64,000 nt of DNA. Origin: Mariniflexile gromovii (GTDB lineage Bacteria > Bacteroidota > Bacteroidia > Flavobacteriales > Flavobacteriaceae). The notes beneath the pieces are model-generated. The model worked only from the letters and a program-made list of their open reading frames with translations. It was not told where the DNA came from and did no database searches. Where the stretch lies: assembly GCF_017814435.1 (NCBI RefSeq), contig NZ_JAGJCB010000006.1, positions 1-64,000 on the forward strand, given 5' to 3'. This document shows, piece after piece, positions 8,990-17,822 of the stretch (position 1 is the stretch's first letter; each line of letters starts with the position of its first letter). The position numbers were made by a program, and so were the translations under genes.

Positions 8990-9463
8990 ATGACCATCAA
9001 ATTAATTGCCATAGGAAAAACGGATAACAACCATTTACAATCGTTAATGGATGACTACACCAAGCGTTTAGGTTTTTATATTAAGTTTTCGATTGATATT
9101 ATTCCAGATATAAAAAAGGCCAAAAACCTAAGTGAAGAACAACAAAAACAAAAAGAAGGTGAACTTATTTTAAGTAAGTTAACGGCAACAGATGTCTTAA
9201 TTTTACTGGATGAAAACGGAAAACAACACGATTCGGTAGCATTTTCGGAGTATTTACAAAAACACATGAATTCTGGCATTAAACAATTAGTTTTTGTTAT
9301 TGGAGGCCCCTATGGGTTTGCACAGGATGTTTATAATAAAGCAAATGGGAAACTATCATTATCTAAAATGACATTTTCCCATCAAATGATTCGCTTATTT
9401 TTTATAGAACAACTATATAGAGGATTTACTATATTAAAAAATGAACCCTACCACCATAGATAA
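8990..9463 (+). CDS. rlmH: 23S rRNA (pseudouridine(1915)-N(3))-methyltransferase RlmH
   Basis: RlmH methylates pseudouridine 1915 of 23S rRNA on the assembled ribosome, using S-adenosylmethionine. The 157-residue protein is a small SPOUT-class enzyme of normal length. The knotted AdoMet site is visible as VFVIGGPYGF (about residues 101-111) and the C-terminal segment LSLSKMTFSHQMIRLFFIEQLYR ends in the YHH tail typical of the family. It converges with the hibernation factor gene, separated by a 32-base spacer made of a tandem duplication. Confidence 0.97.
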   Translation: MTIKLIAIGKTDNNHLQSLMDDYTKRLGFYIKFSIDIIPDIKKAKNLSEEQQKQKEGELILSKLTATDVLILLDENGKQHDSVAFSEYLQKHMNSGIKQLVFVIGGPYGFAQDVYNKANGKLSLSKMTFSHQMIRLFFIEQLYRGFTILKNEPYHHR

Positions 9464-9468
9464 TTCGC

Positions 9469-9495
9469 AATTGTTAATTGATAATTGTTAATTGA
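9469..9495. repeat. 14-bp tandem duplication between rlmH and the hibernation factor
   Basis: AATTGTTAATTGAT (9469-9482) is repeated at 9483-9495, minus its last base. It fills nearly all of the spacer between two convergent genes. The unit is partly self-complementary (AATT...AATT), so it can form weak hairpins and could serve as a bidirectional end signal. Confidence 0.65.
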
Positions 9496-9795
9496 CTAAT
9501 GTGTTTTAAAAACCTCTTTTCGTTTAGATAATTGGCGCTCTAAATCACTAATTGTCTCTCTTACAGCTACTTCAAAATTGCGTTCGGTAGAAGTAGCAAA
9601 AATTCTAGGACCTGGTAAACTTAGTTCTATATTACATATTTTACCTGTTTCATGCTTATTTTCATCTTGTTTAAAGTACACGGTAGCACTTATTAAAAAT
9701 TCATATTTATTGAATAATTTTTTTAATTTTTCTTCTGTGAAATTTGATAATGTGTCACTTACATCTACTCCTACGTATTGAAAATTTACTGTCAT
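9496..9795 (-). CDS. Ribosome hibernation promoting factor, short form (HPF/RaiA family)
   Basis: A 99-residue protein of the HPF/YfiA family that sits in the 30S decoding region and silences ribosomes in stationary phase. The single beta-alpha-beta-beta-beta-alpha domain is recognisable from NFQYVGVDVSDTL at the start, FEVAVRETISDLERQL at the end and the basic tail. It lacks the C-terminal dimerisation domain of long HPF, so it is the short type. The spacer to the divergent rdgB is about 160 bases. Confidence 0.88.
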   Translation of the reverse strand: MTVNFQYVGVDVSDTLSNFTEEKLKKLFNKYEFLISATVYFKQDENKHETGKICNIELSLPGPRIFATSTERNFEVAVRETISDLERQLSKRKEVFKTH

Positions 9796-9904
9796 AATAA
9801 TTACTTTTTATTAATTTAACGTCATGTAAATTACATTATTTTTAATAAAATCCTTCATACTTTAATCACAAAAAAAGTTAAAATATTTCCGTATATAGAT
9901 TCAT

Positions 9905-9931
9905 TTTGAAATTTTTATAATAGTATTTTTG
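9905..9931 (+). promoter_or_regulatory. Putative promoter of rdgB
   Basis: TTTG at 9905-9908 and an exact TAnnTTTG box, TATTTTTG (9924-9931), are separated by 15 bases, slightly short of the usual Bacteroidota spacing. The predicted leader to the ATG at 9955 is about 18 bases. Confidence 0.5.
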
Positions 9932-9954
9932 AAATCAATTTACATCAAATTTAT

Positions 9955-10533
9955 ATGCAACTCGTTTTCGCTACCAATAATTTAAATAAGCTTAAAGAAG
10001 TACAAGCTTTAATTCCTAATCATATCAAACTACTCAGTTTAAAAGATATTGAATGTTTTGAAGACATTCCTGAAACCCAAAACAGTATTGAAGGTAACGC
10101 TGTTCAAAAAGCGACTTATATTAAAGAAAAATACGGATACGATTGTTTTGCAGATGATACAGGTTTAGAAGTTGAGGCTTTAAATGGAGAACCTGGTGTT
10201 TTTTCCGCACGTTACGCAGGCGAACAACGCAATGATAATGATAATATGAACAAACTATTAGCGTCATTAAAAAGCAGTCCCAACAGAAACGCCCAATTTA
10301 AAACCGTAATTGCCTTACAACTTAACAACAAACAACACATCTTTACAGGTATTTGCAAAGGAGAAATTACAAAAACAAAACAAGGCGAACATGGTTTTGG
10401 ATACGACCCCATTTTTAAACCCCAAGGCCATGAGAAAACATTTGCCGAAATGGATTTAAGTTTAAAAAACAGCATTGGACACCGCGGAAAAGCCGTATCG
10501 CAACTCGTTGTTTTTTTAAATGCTCAAGCTTAA
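9955..10533 (+). CDS. rdgB: Non-canonical purine NTP pyrophosphatase (RdgB/HAM1 family)
   Basis: The enzyme hydrolyses dITP, ITP and XTP to monophosphates, keeping damaged purines out of DNA and RNA. The 192-residue protein shows the family motifs in order: FATNNLNKLKE (residues 4-14), the catalytic region FADDTGLEVEALNGEPG (about 64-80), SARYAG, GFGYDPIF (about 145-152) and the C-terminal SLKNSIGHRGKA. Length is normal. It is followed after 63 bases by the RelA/SpoT gene on the same strand, a plausible transcription unit. Confidence 0.96.
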   Translation: MQLVFATNNLNKLKEVQALIPNHIKLLSLKDIECFEDIPETQNSIEGNAVQKATYIKEKYGYDCFADDTGLEVEALNGEPGVFSARYAGEQRNDNDNMNKLLASLKSSPNRNAQFKTVIALQLNNKQHIFTGICKGEITKTKQGEHGFGYDPIFKPQGHEKTFAEMDLSLKNSIGHRGKAVSQLVVFLNAQA

Positions 10534-10596
10534 AAAATCATTATAAATTTTAACAATCCTATTGGTTGTTAATATTCTTTATGTTACTTTTAAATT

Positions 10597-12816
10597 ATGA
10601 CAGAGGAAGAAATTGAAAAAGAGAATGCAGCCATTACCAAAGCCTACAAAGAGTTATTAAAAGTTAGTTACACAACATTAACCGACGATGATAAAAAACT
10701 AATTCGTAAGGCTTTTGAGATTGCATTGGACGGACATAAAGATCAGCGTAGAAAATCGGGTGAAGCCTATATTTTCCACCCCATAGCTGTTGCCAAAATT
10801 GTAGCACAAGAAATTGGGCTTGACGCCACTTCCATTGCTGCGGCATTACTGCATGATGTGGTTGAAGATAGCCCTGATTATGAAATTGCAGATATTGAAA
10901 ACCTATTCGGAAAAACCGTTGCAACCATTGTAGATGGGCTTACCAAAATATCTTCATTAAGTAAAGAAAAAGACATGGATGTGTCTTTGCAAGCTGAAAA
11001 TTTCAGAAAAATGCTGCTTACACTTAATGATGATGTGCGTGTAATCATTATAAAAATAGCAGACCGTTTGCACAATATGCAGACCATGGATTCAATGCGC
11101 TCAGACAAACAAGAGAAAATAGCGTCTGAAACCTTATATATTTATGCACCCTTAGCGCATCGTATAGGACTATATAATATTAAAACCAAACTTGAAGATT
11201 TAGGATTAAAATATACCGACCCCGATGTTTATAATGATATTTTATTCAAAATAAAAGAAAGCAAGGAAGAACAAGACCTTTATATAGCGCAATTTAGTGA
11301 GGTTATAAAAAAATCATTAGATAAAGAAAATTTAGCCTACACTATTAAAGGACGTCCGAAATCTATTTTTTCCATCAGAAGAAAAATGCTTAAACAAGGG
11401 GTTTCCTTTGATGAAGTATATGATAAATTCGCCATTAGAATTATTTATGCAAGCGATCCTTCCACTGAAAAATTTCTCGCTTGGAAAATTTACTCTATAG
11501 TCACTGACCATTTTAGACCGAATCCCATTCGTTTGCGCGATTGGATTTCTTCTCCAAAATCAACAGGTTACGAAGCATTGCATATAACCGTAATGGGACC
11601 AAAAGGACGCTGGGTTGAAGTACAGATACGCAGCGAACGTATGAATGAAATTGCTGAAAAAGGATATGCTGCACATTATAAATATAAACAAGAAGGCGAA
11701 AAAGAAGATAGTTTAGAAGACTGGATAAACAAACTGCAAGAAGCATTGGAAAACCCAGAAACCAACGCCGTGGATTTTGTTGAACAATTCAAACTCAATT
11801 TATACTCCAAAGAAATTTTTGTTTTCACACCTGCCGGAGAACTAAAATCGCTTCCTAAAGGTGCAACCTCATTAGATTTTGCCTTTAATATACATACCGA
11901 AGTTGGTATGAAAACCCGAGGTGCTAAAGTAAATGGCAAGTTAGTACCCTTAAATCATGTTCTACAAAGTGGAGACCAGGTAGATATTTTAACTTCTGAA
12001 ACCGCAAAACCAAACCCTAACTGGTTAGACTACGCTACGACGGCCAGAGCCAGAAGTAAAATAAAATCGGCTTTACGTGAAGATAAAAAACGCATTGCCG
12101 AAGAAGGAAAAGAAATACTTCGCAGAAAATTAAAGCAGTTAAAAATAACTGTTAACGAGGCGTCTATTAACGAATTGGTAAGCTTTTTTAAACTAAAAAC
12201 CAGTCTAGATTTATTTTACAGAGTTGGTATTGGCACCATAGACAATAACATGCTTAAAGACTATGCCTCTTCTAGAAGCAATGCTTTAATGAGTTACATC
12301 AAAAGTAAAATCTCTAGAAAAACAACCATCAAGAAAGAAGATATTGAGAAAGATGAAATCACTACCAATTATGATTCTTTAGTTTTTGGAAAAGAAGAAG
12401 AAAAGTTAGATTATAAATTATCTAGTTGCTGTAATCCTATTCCTGGTGATGATGTTTTTGGCTTTTTAACGGTTTCCGAAGGTATTAAAGTCCATAAAAA
12501 AACTTGTCCAAACGCATTAAGTTTACAATCCAATTATGCATATAGAATTATGCAAGCAAAATGGATAGACTCGTTACAACAAGAGTTTTCAGCACAAATA
12601 CTAATTACGGGTATAGACCATATAGGCTTGGTAAACGATGTAACCAAAGTAATTTCCGAAAACATGCACGTCAATATGAAAAGTATCAGTTTTGAAAGTG
12701 ATGGTGGTTTATTTTCTGGAAAAATTAATGTGGTGGTAAAAAATAATACCCTTTTAAAAAAGCTGTTAGATAAACTTAAAAAAATTAATGGTATAGATAA
12801 GGTTACTAGACAGTAA
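10597..12816 (+). CDS. spoT: Bifunctional (p)ppGpp synthetase/hydrolase (RelA/SpoT homolog)
   Basis: The protein makes and degrades (p)ppGpp, the stringent-response signal. The 739 residues carry the full set of RSH domains in order: HD hydrolase (HPIAVAKIVAQE and the LLHDVVED metal site, about residues 55-95), synthetase domain (RPKSIFSI, FAIRIIY, STGYEALH, about 245-345), TGS (VFTPAGELKSLPKGAT, about 405-425), a zinc-finger-like CC segment (SSCCNPIPGDD, about 610) and a C-terminal ACT domain (GIDHIGLVNDVTKVIS). Both active sites look intact. It probably shares a promoter region with rdgB. Confidence 0.96.
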   Translation: MTEEEIEKENAAITKAYKELLKVSYTTLTDDDKKLIRKAFEIALDGHKDQRRKSGEAYIFHPIAVAKIVAQEIGLDATSIAAALLHDVVEDSPDYEIADIENLFGKTVATIVDGLTKISSLSKEKDMDVSLQAENFRKMLLTLNDDVRVIIIKIADRLHNMQTMDSMRSDKQEKIASETLYIYAPLAHRIGLYNIKTKLEDLGLKYTDPDVYNDILFKIKESKEEQDLYIAQFSEVIKKSLDKENLAYTIKGRPKSIFSIRRKMLKQGVSFDEVYDKFAIRIIYASDPSTEKFLAWKIYSIVTDHFRPNPIRLRDWISSPKSTGYEALHITVMGPKGRWVEVQIRSERMNEIAEKGYAAHYKYKQEGEKEDSLEDWINKLQEALENPETNAVDFVEQFKLNLYSKEIFVFTPAGELKSLPKGATSLDFAFNIHTEVGMKTRGAKVNGKLVPLNHVLQSGDQVDILTSETAKPNPNWLDYATTARARSKIKSALREDKKRIAEEGKEILRRKLKQLKITVNEASINELVSFFKLKTSLDLFYRVGIGTIDNNMLKDYASSRSNALMSYIKSKISRKTTIKKEDIEKDEITTNYDSLVFGKEEEKLDYKLSSCCNPIPGDDVFGFLTVSEGIKVHKKTCPNALSLQSNYAYRIMQAKWIDSLQQEFSAQILITGIDHIGLVNDVTKVISENMHVNMKSISFESDGGLFSGKINVVVKNNTLLKKLLDKLKKINGIDKVTRQ

Positions 12817-12824
12817 AAAAAGTG

Positions 12825-12832
12825 TAAATTTG
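12825..12832 (+). promoter_or_regulatory. TAnnTTTG box upstream of the Fur-family gene
   Basis: TAAATTTG is an exact -7 box that begins 9 bases after the end of the spoT gene and ends 10 bases before the ATG at 12843. Transcription from here would give a leader of only a few bases. Confidence 0.4.
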
Positions 12833-12842
12833 CCACGAAATT

Positions 12843-13295
12843 ATGGATGATAACGCAGAAACTAAAAATCAAGAGATAGTAAAAAACGTTTTTACTAACT
12901 TTTTAGAGAATAACGGACACCGCAAAACGCCCGAACGATACGCTATACTGCAAGAAATTTATAACAATAAAGAACATTTCGATATAGAATCTCTATATCT
13001 TAATATGAAAAATAAAAAGTATCGCGTTTCTCGTGCGACGCTTTACAATACCATAGAATTGCTTCTTGAATGTAAGTTGGTTAGAAAACACCAATTTGGG
13101 CAAAACCAAGCACATTACGAAAAATCATATTTCGATAGACAACACGATCATGTTATTTTAACTGATACTGGTGAAGTTATAGAGTTTTGTGATCCAAGAA
13201 TTCAATCCATCAAAAAAACCATCGAAGAAATTTTCGATATCGAAATTAATAATCATTCACTTTATTTCTACGGAAATAGAAAATCAACTAAATAA
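12843..13295 (+). CDS. Fur-family metal-responsive transcriptional repressor
   Basis: A 150-residue Fur-family regulator. The N-terminal winged helix (residues 10-88) contains [14 protein letters not shown] and the recognition helix [14 protein letters not shown]; the C-terminal half has the metal-site segment [19 protein letters not shown] (about 100-119). The C-terminal CxxC pair of structural zinc in many Fur proteins is absent. The sequence cannot separate Fur, PerR and Zur, so no symbol is given. It lies between spoT and purA on the same strand, 13 bases before the purA ATG, suggesting co-transcription with purA. Confidence 0.92.
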   Translation: MDDNAETKNQEIVKNVFTNFLENNGHRKTPERYAILQEIYNNKEHFDIESLYLNMKNKKYRVSRATLYNTIELLLECKLVRKHQFGQNQAHYEKSYFDRQHDHVILTDTGEVIEFCDPRIQSIKKTIEEIFDIEINNHSLYFYGNRKSTK

Positions 13296-13308
13296 ATTTT
13301 TTTTTACA

Positions 13309-14586
13309 ATGGCAGTAGATTTACTACTAGGACTACAATGGGGAGACGAAGGCAAAGGGAAAATTGTTGACGTACTTACCTCTAACTACAATATTATTGC
13401 ACGTTTTCAAGGAGGTCCAAATGCAGGACACACACTTGTTTTTAACGGAAAAAAACATGTATTGCATACCATTCCCTCTGGAATTTTTCATGATGATACT
13501 ACCAATTTAGTTGGTAACGGCGTTGTAATAGACCCTGTAATTTTTAAAGGGGAATTAGACAAACTTGAAGCGCAGGATGTAGATTACAGAAAATCCTTGG
13601 TAATTTCTCGTAAAGCACACATCATTTTACCAACACATCGTTTATTAGATGCTGCTAGTGAAGCTTCAAAAGGAAAAGCTAAAATTGGCTCTACTCTAAA
13701 AGGCATTGGGCCCACTTACATGGATAAAACCGGTAGAAACGGACTTCGTGTGGGCGATTTGGAATTAAGCGATTGGAAAGAACGCTATAGAGCATTGGCT
13801 GATAAGCACGAAAGTATGATTGCTTTTTACAATGTAGATATTGAATACAACTTAGCTGAATTGGAAACCGAATTTTTTAAAGCTATTGAAGTTTTAAAAA
13901 CATTAAAATTCATTGATTCGGAAGAATTTATATACCAAGCACAAAAATCTGGACAAACCATTCTTGCTGAAGGTGCGCAAGGTTCATTGTTGGATATCGA
14001 TTTTGGAACCTATCCGTTTGTAACCTCAAGTAACACCACTGCTGCGGGTGCCTGTACTGGTTTAGGTGTGGCACCAAACCAAATAGGTGAAGTTTTTGGT
14101 ATTTTTAAAGCATACACAACCCGTGTGGGTTCAGGTCCCTTCCCTACCGAATTGTTTGATGAAGATGGTGCTACCATGAGTAGAGTAGGTCAAGAATTTG
14201 GTGCTACCACAGGCAGACCAAGGCGTTGCGGTTGGCTGGATTTAGTGGCACTGAAATACGCATGTCAAGTTAATGGCGTCACCCAATTAATGATGATGAA
14301 AGGCGATGTACTTTCAGGCTTTAAAACCCTAAAAGTATGTACCGCTTACAAATATAAAGGCGACATCATACACCATTTCCCATATAATATTGACCCAGAA
14401 AATGTAGAACCTATTTACACAGAGGTTGATGGTTGGAAAGAAGATTTAACACAAATGTCCGAAGGTTCTCAAATGCCTAAAGCATTAAACGAATACATAG
14501 AATTTTTAGAAAAAGAATTAGAAATCCCTATCACGATTGTTTCTGTGGGACCGGATAGAAAACAGACTATTTTTAGGAAAAAATAA
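13309..14586 (+). CDS. purA: Adenylosuccinate synthetase
   Basis: PurA joins IMP and aspartate with GTP to form adenylosuccinate, the first step to AMP. The ATG at 13309 gives a 425-residue protein starting MAVDLLLGLQWGDEGKGK; the GDEGKGK P-loop directly follows, so I reject the upstream in-frame start that overlaps the regulator gene. Other family motifs are QGGPNAGHT (about 34-42), KGIGPTY, EGAQGSLLDIDFGTYPFVTSS (split: EGAQG, YPFVTSS, about 222-242), TTGRPRRCGW and GPDRKQTI at the end. A strong terminator follows. Confidence 0.97.
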   Translation: MAVDLLLGLQWGDEGKGKIVDVLTSNYNIIARFQGGPNAGHTLVFNGKKHVLHTIPSGIFHDDTTNLVGNGVVIDPVIFKGELDKLEAQDVDYRKSLVISRKAHIILPTHRLLDAASEASKGKAKIGSTLKGIGPTYMDKTGRNGLRVGDLELSDWKERYRALADKHESMIAFYNVDIEYNLAELETEFFKAIEVLKTLKFIDSEEFIYQAQKSGQTILAEGAQGSLLDIDFGTYPFVTSSNTTAAGACTGLGVAPNQIGEVFGIFKAYTTRVGSGPFPTELFDEDGATMSRVGQEFGATTGRPRRCGWLDLVALKYACQVNGVTQLMMMKGDVLSGFKTLKVCTAYKYKGDIIHHFPYNIDPENVEPIYTEVDGWKEDLTQMSEGSQMPKALNEYIEFLEKELEIPITIVSVGPDRKQTIFRKK

Positions 14587-14611
14587 ACTTTAACCGTTTT
14601 TTAAATTAGAT

Positions 14612-14644
14612 AAAAGACTGCTTAAAAAAGCAGTCTTTTTTTTA
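14612..14644 (+). terminator. Rho-independent terminator of purA
   Basis: A perfect 11-bp stem (14612-14622 with 14629-14639), six-base loop and eight-base T-run lie 25 bases after the purA stop. Confidence 0.92.
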
Positions 14645-14650
14645 TATTTG
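14643..14650 (+). promoter_or_regulatory. TAnnTTTG box abutting the AraC-type gene
   Basis: TATATTTG is an exact -7 box overlapping the end of the purA terminator, 4 bases before the ATG at 14655. If real, the message would be leaderless. The upstream TTTG would fall inside the terminator stem and is missing, so confidence is low. Confidence 0.3.
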
Positions 14651-14654
14651 TTTT

Positions 14655-15758
14655 ATGGATGGTTTAAATTTTAATGTTTTTAATGTTTTAATTCTTGCAG
14701 GAATAATACATGGCTTGATTTTTAGCTTTATAATTTTTCTAAATAAAAATCTAAAATCTAGCACTAATTATCTTTTAGCATTTACTATTTTGTCTTTAGC
14801 GTTTAGTAATCTGCAATATTGGTTTATAGATACAGGCATTATACCAAGATATTTATATGACAAAAATCATTTATTATTCATTCCATTCGAATTTTTAATG
14901 CTTCCTTTCTTTTTTTTATTTGTTAAGAGTTATTTGAACAAAAAGATAGGTAAATATGAAAAAGTATATCTATTTATCCCTTTCACTTTAAGTATTTTAT
15001 ATTTATTTTTTAGAAGCTTTCTAAATATTGAATTGAAGATTGCTAAATTTTTCAATTTAATTATCGAATATATGTCGATGATTTTCTCAATTATTGTAAT
15101 TGTTTTGGTATTTAGGATGCTCATAGTTTATGAAAAAAATAATTCTAGCTATGTAGCATCGAGTGTAATTATAAAAACAAAATGGCTAAAAAGAATTCTA
15201 TACATAGGTTTACTTCTTTGTACATTATGGTTTGCATCATTAAATTTACTAGAAACCTTTTTTGACAAAGGCTACTATAAGTTTTACCCTCTTTGGATTG
15301 GAGTTGCAATTTTAATCTATTGGATAGGTTATTCTGCTATTCTACAAAAACAATTATTTAATGAAAGAAAAGAAATAAGAGATAAAAAACTAAAAACATT
15401 AAAAGATAATGAGATTTCATTTTCATACACTAAAATAGACTCATTGATAATTAATAATAAACTGCATTTAAATCCTAACTTATCTCTAAAAATCATATCT
15501 AGAGAGCTTAATTTAAGTGAGGGTTATATATCGCAACTTATAAACAAAAACTCTGGTTTAAATTTTAATGATTATATAAATTTACTCAGAGTTAATGATG
15601 CTAAAGATATGATTGTAAATGGCGAATATAATAGCTACACTATTTTAGCCATAGGTTTAGAAGCTGGTTTTAATTCTAAATCTAGTTTTTATACGGCATT
15701 TAAAAAATTTACAGAGAAAACCCCTGTTGAATACAAAAAAAGTGTCCGAAATCTTTAA
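14655..15758 (+). CDS. Membrane-anchored AraC-family transcriptional regulator
   Basis: A 367-residue protein with about seven hydrophobic membrane segments in the first 235 residues and a cytosolic AraC-type DNA-binding domain at the C-terminus (about 270-367). The second helix-turn-helix region is clear: ILAIGLEAGFNSKSSFYTAFKKFT, ending TPVEYKKS. This seven-transmembrane plus AraC layout is common in Bacteroidota and is thought to sense a membrane or extracellular signal. It opens a low-GC accessory block with two lipoproteins and an M23-like gene, which may be its targets. Confidence 0.85.
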   Translation: MDGLNFNVFNVLILAGIIHGLIFSFIIFLNKNLKSSTNYLLAFTILSLAFSNLQYWFIDTGIIPRYLYDKNHLLFIPFEFLMLPFFFLFVKSYLNKKIGKYEKVYLFIPFTLSILYLFFRSFLNIELKIAKFFNLIIEYMSMIFSIIVIVLVFRMLIVYEKNNSSYVASSVIIKTKWLKRILYIGLLLCTLWFASLNLLETFFDKGYYKFYPLWIGVAILIYWIGYSAILQKQLFNERKEIRDKKLKTLKDNEISFSYTKIDSLIINNKLHLNPNLSLKIISRELNLSEGYISQLINKNSGLNFNDYINLLRVNDAKDMIVNGEYNSYTILAIGLEAGFNSKSSFYTAFKKFTEKTPVEYKKSVRNL

Positions 15759-15833
15759 CTTTATATGAAATCAAGACTTCATACGACTATAACTAAACTA
15801 ATATTGTTTCATTAATCAATAAATCTTAAAAAC

Positions 15834-17201
15834 ATGAAACAAAAAATTTTAAAAAGGGCTCTACTATTATTCACTGTAATTTTATTTACTAATTGCAACA
15901 AAGAAGATGACAATCAAGTCTCATCTAATGATATAGAAGAGATTAAAAGTGAATTTACACTTAATAATTTCGACAATATTGCTGTTAAAAATAATTTAAG
16001 TGTAGATTGGAACAATTTTAATAAGGTTGAAGAACTTGAAAATAAATCTATTTCTTATGAATTTAATACCATTTTAAATAGCAACTCTTTTATTGAAAAT
16101 GCAAAACAAAAACTTTTTTTTAAATACAAATTGATTGTTACTAAAGATGGATCTGATAGGTGGAACTTACAACTTATTAAATTTCTAACAAGCGATGAAA
16201 ACAAGCTCCAAGACATATCTTATTTTTCTCCGTATAACTTTACAGGCACATTATCACATTACAACTTAAAAGGAGAGACCTTAAGTATAAAAGGTTTTGA
16301 AAATGGCTATTTAATTAGTGAATTTAATGACAAAAAAACAAAAAATGATAATATTTTTTCAAGGCAAGAAGACACAGAAATAGCATGCTCTCATTGTTAT
16401 GTTTTAGTGACCACAGAGCATTATACCGATTGGTACAAGTTAGGACCTGGTGGTATTTGGACATATACACATTCCAAATTAGACTATGTGTCGCATGATT
16501 ATGTATATGTAGGAGGTGAAAGCTCTGTAGCTCCTGAAGAAATTAAATTTCATGAACATACAAACCCTCAATACGGTGGTGGAAATAATCATGAAAACGA
16601 ATTAATATCAGAAGAGGATGAGGTGTACATAGATTTAACCAATACCTCAAAAATCGATCCAAATGAAGAATTAAAATGTTTTGATTTAACAAAAGACGCA
16701 AAACTTACCATTTACGTTCAACAACCAAGAGAAAACTCATCAGACATTATGGGACCAAATTCTGTTGGACATGCATTTATTGGTATTGAACAAAACGGAA
16801 TAGTTAGGAATTTGGGTTTTTATCCAATATCAAGTGCTAATAGTGCTCTGGTTGCTGTCGGTGCTGATTATAATTCAGAATTAAGAAGCAACAATGATTA
16901 TTTATATCATGTAAATATTTCAAAAAATATATCAAACTCCCAACTAACAACAATTACTAATTACATCAAAAATTTTCCCGACACTTACAATGTTAACAAC
17001 TATGCATGTGTTGATTTTGCAATAAATATAGGGAATCTAGGGGGAATGGGACTACCTTCTACAACAGTAAACAGCATAACATTTTCTGGAAGGAGTCCAG
17101 GTCAATTAGGACAAGAGATTAGGGCAATGAATTCTGATGGAGTTAAAACTATTTCAAAAACCAAAAAAAATTCACCACAAAGTCAAGGTACTTGTAATTA
17201 A
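15834..17201 (+). CDS. Lipoprotein with C-terminal permuted NlpC/P60-like (papain-fold) domain
   Basis: A 455-residue predicted lipoprotein: signal peptide and lipobox LFTNC (cysteine at about residue 21), then a polar region. The middle has an unusual CSHCYVLVTTEHY segment (about 183-195) rich in Cys, His and aromatic residues. The C-terminal 150 residues contain NSVGHAFIGIEQNG (about 305-318) and later NNYACVDFAINIGN (about 388-401). A His before a Cys in this arrangement resembles LRAT-like, permuted NlpC/P60 cysteine hydrolases. I infer a cell-surface hydrolase or effector; the substrate is unknown. It lies in the insertion between purA and the OstA-like gene. Confidence 0.55.
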   Translation: MKQKILKRALLLFTVILFTNCNKEDDNQVSSNDIEEIKSEFTLNNFDNIAVKNNLSVDWNNFNKVEELENKSISYEFNTILNSNSFIENAKQKLFFKYKLIVTKDGSDRWNLQLIKFLTSDENKLQDISYFSPYNFTGTLSHYNLKGETLSIKGFENGYLISEFNDKKTKNDNIFSRQEDTEIACSHCYVLVTTEHYTDWYKLGPGGIWTYTHSKLDYVSHDYVYVGGESSVAPEEIKFHEHTNPQYGGGNNHENELISEEDEVYIDLTNTSKIDPNEELKCFDLTKDAKLTIYVQQPRENSSDIMGPNSVGHAFIGIEQNGIVRNLGFYPISSANSALVAVGADYNSELRSNNDYLYHVNISKNISNSQLTTITNYIKNFPDTYNVNNYACVDFAINIGNLGGMGLPSTTVNSITFSGRSPGQLGQEIRAMNSDGVKTISKTKKNSPQSQGTCN

Positions 17202-17233
17202 AGTTTCAAAAAAAAAAATCTAATAAATGTAAT

Positions 17234-17734
17234 ATGAAAAAATCAATTTTAATAATTTTGTTTTTCGGAATTAATTTAGTTTCATGTCAAGAAATCAAAA
17301 AGGAAAATATGATAGAGCAATTCATTTCTGATTTATTTAACGAAAAAATTCCAGCAGAAAAAATAATAGATAAATATCTAGAAATAAAGTTTGATAGTAA
17401 AAATAAATTATCCCTTACTGAAAGAAAAAATACTGCAATTGGTATTATAGAAAAAACTAGAAATGGTGAAGGTAATAAAGGTACATGGCTAATACCAAAT
17501 AATGAAATAAGATATATTAAAAACCCAAGAATATATTCATATAATAAGTATAAGGATTTAAGTCAAATGGAAATTAGTGGAATAGAAACAATTAAAGAAA
17601 ACACATACATCTTACTGGATCCAAAAAAGGAAGAAATCTTGCAATATTTTCTTTTAAACGAAGACAATGACAAAATTATATCCTTTAGCTTATTTGTTAA
17701 GCCTGAAAATCAGGCATGGTTTTTTTCATATTAA
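17234..17734 (+). CDS. Small hypothetical lipoprotein
   Basis: A 166-residue protein with a lipoprotein signal peptide (INLVSC, cysteine near residue 18) and a charged, mostly helical then beta-rich body. I recognise no domain. It follows the previous lipoprotein by 32 bases on the same strand, so they are probably co-transcribed. The acidic C-terminus ends in aromatic residues (AWFFSY). It could be an immunity or partner protein for the upstream putative hydrolase, but only the gene order suggests this. Confidence 0.6.
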   Translation: MKKSILIILFFGINLVSCQEIKKENMIEQFISDLFNEKIPAEKIIDKYLEIKFDSKNKLSLTERKNTAIGIIEKTRNGEGNKGTWLIPNNEIRYIKNPRIYSYNKYKDLSQMEISGIETIKENTYILLDPKKEEILQYFLLNEDNDKIISFSLFVKPENQAWFFSY

Positions 17735-17822
17735 GAATAATCACTTAAAAAGTATACACGCTTAAGAATTGAGTCATTTTTATTTAAAAAAAAATACGAA
17801 CCTTCAAAATCAAAATACCCAA

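Noticed and set aside
13189-13308. Extended start for purA
   Set aside because: It overlaps the Fur-family gene and gives residues unlike PurA; the ATG at 13309 fits the family start.
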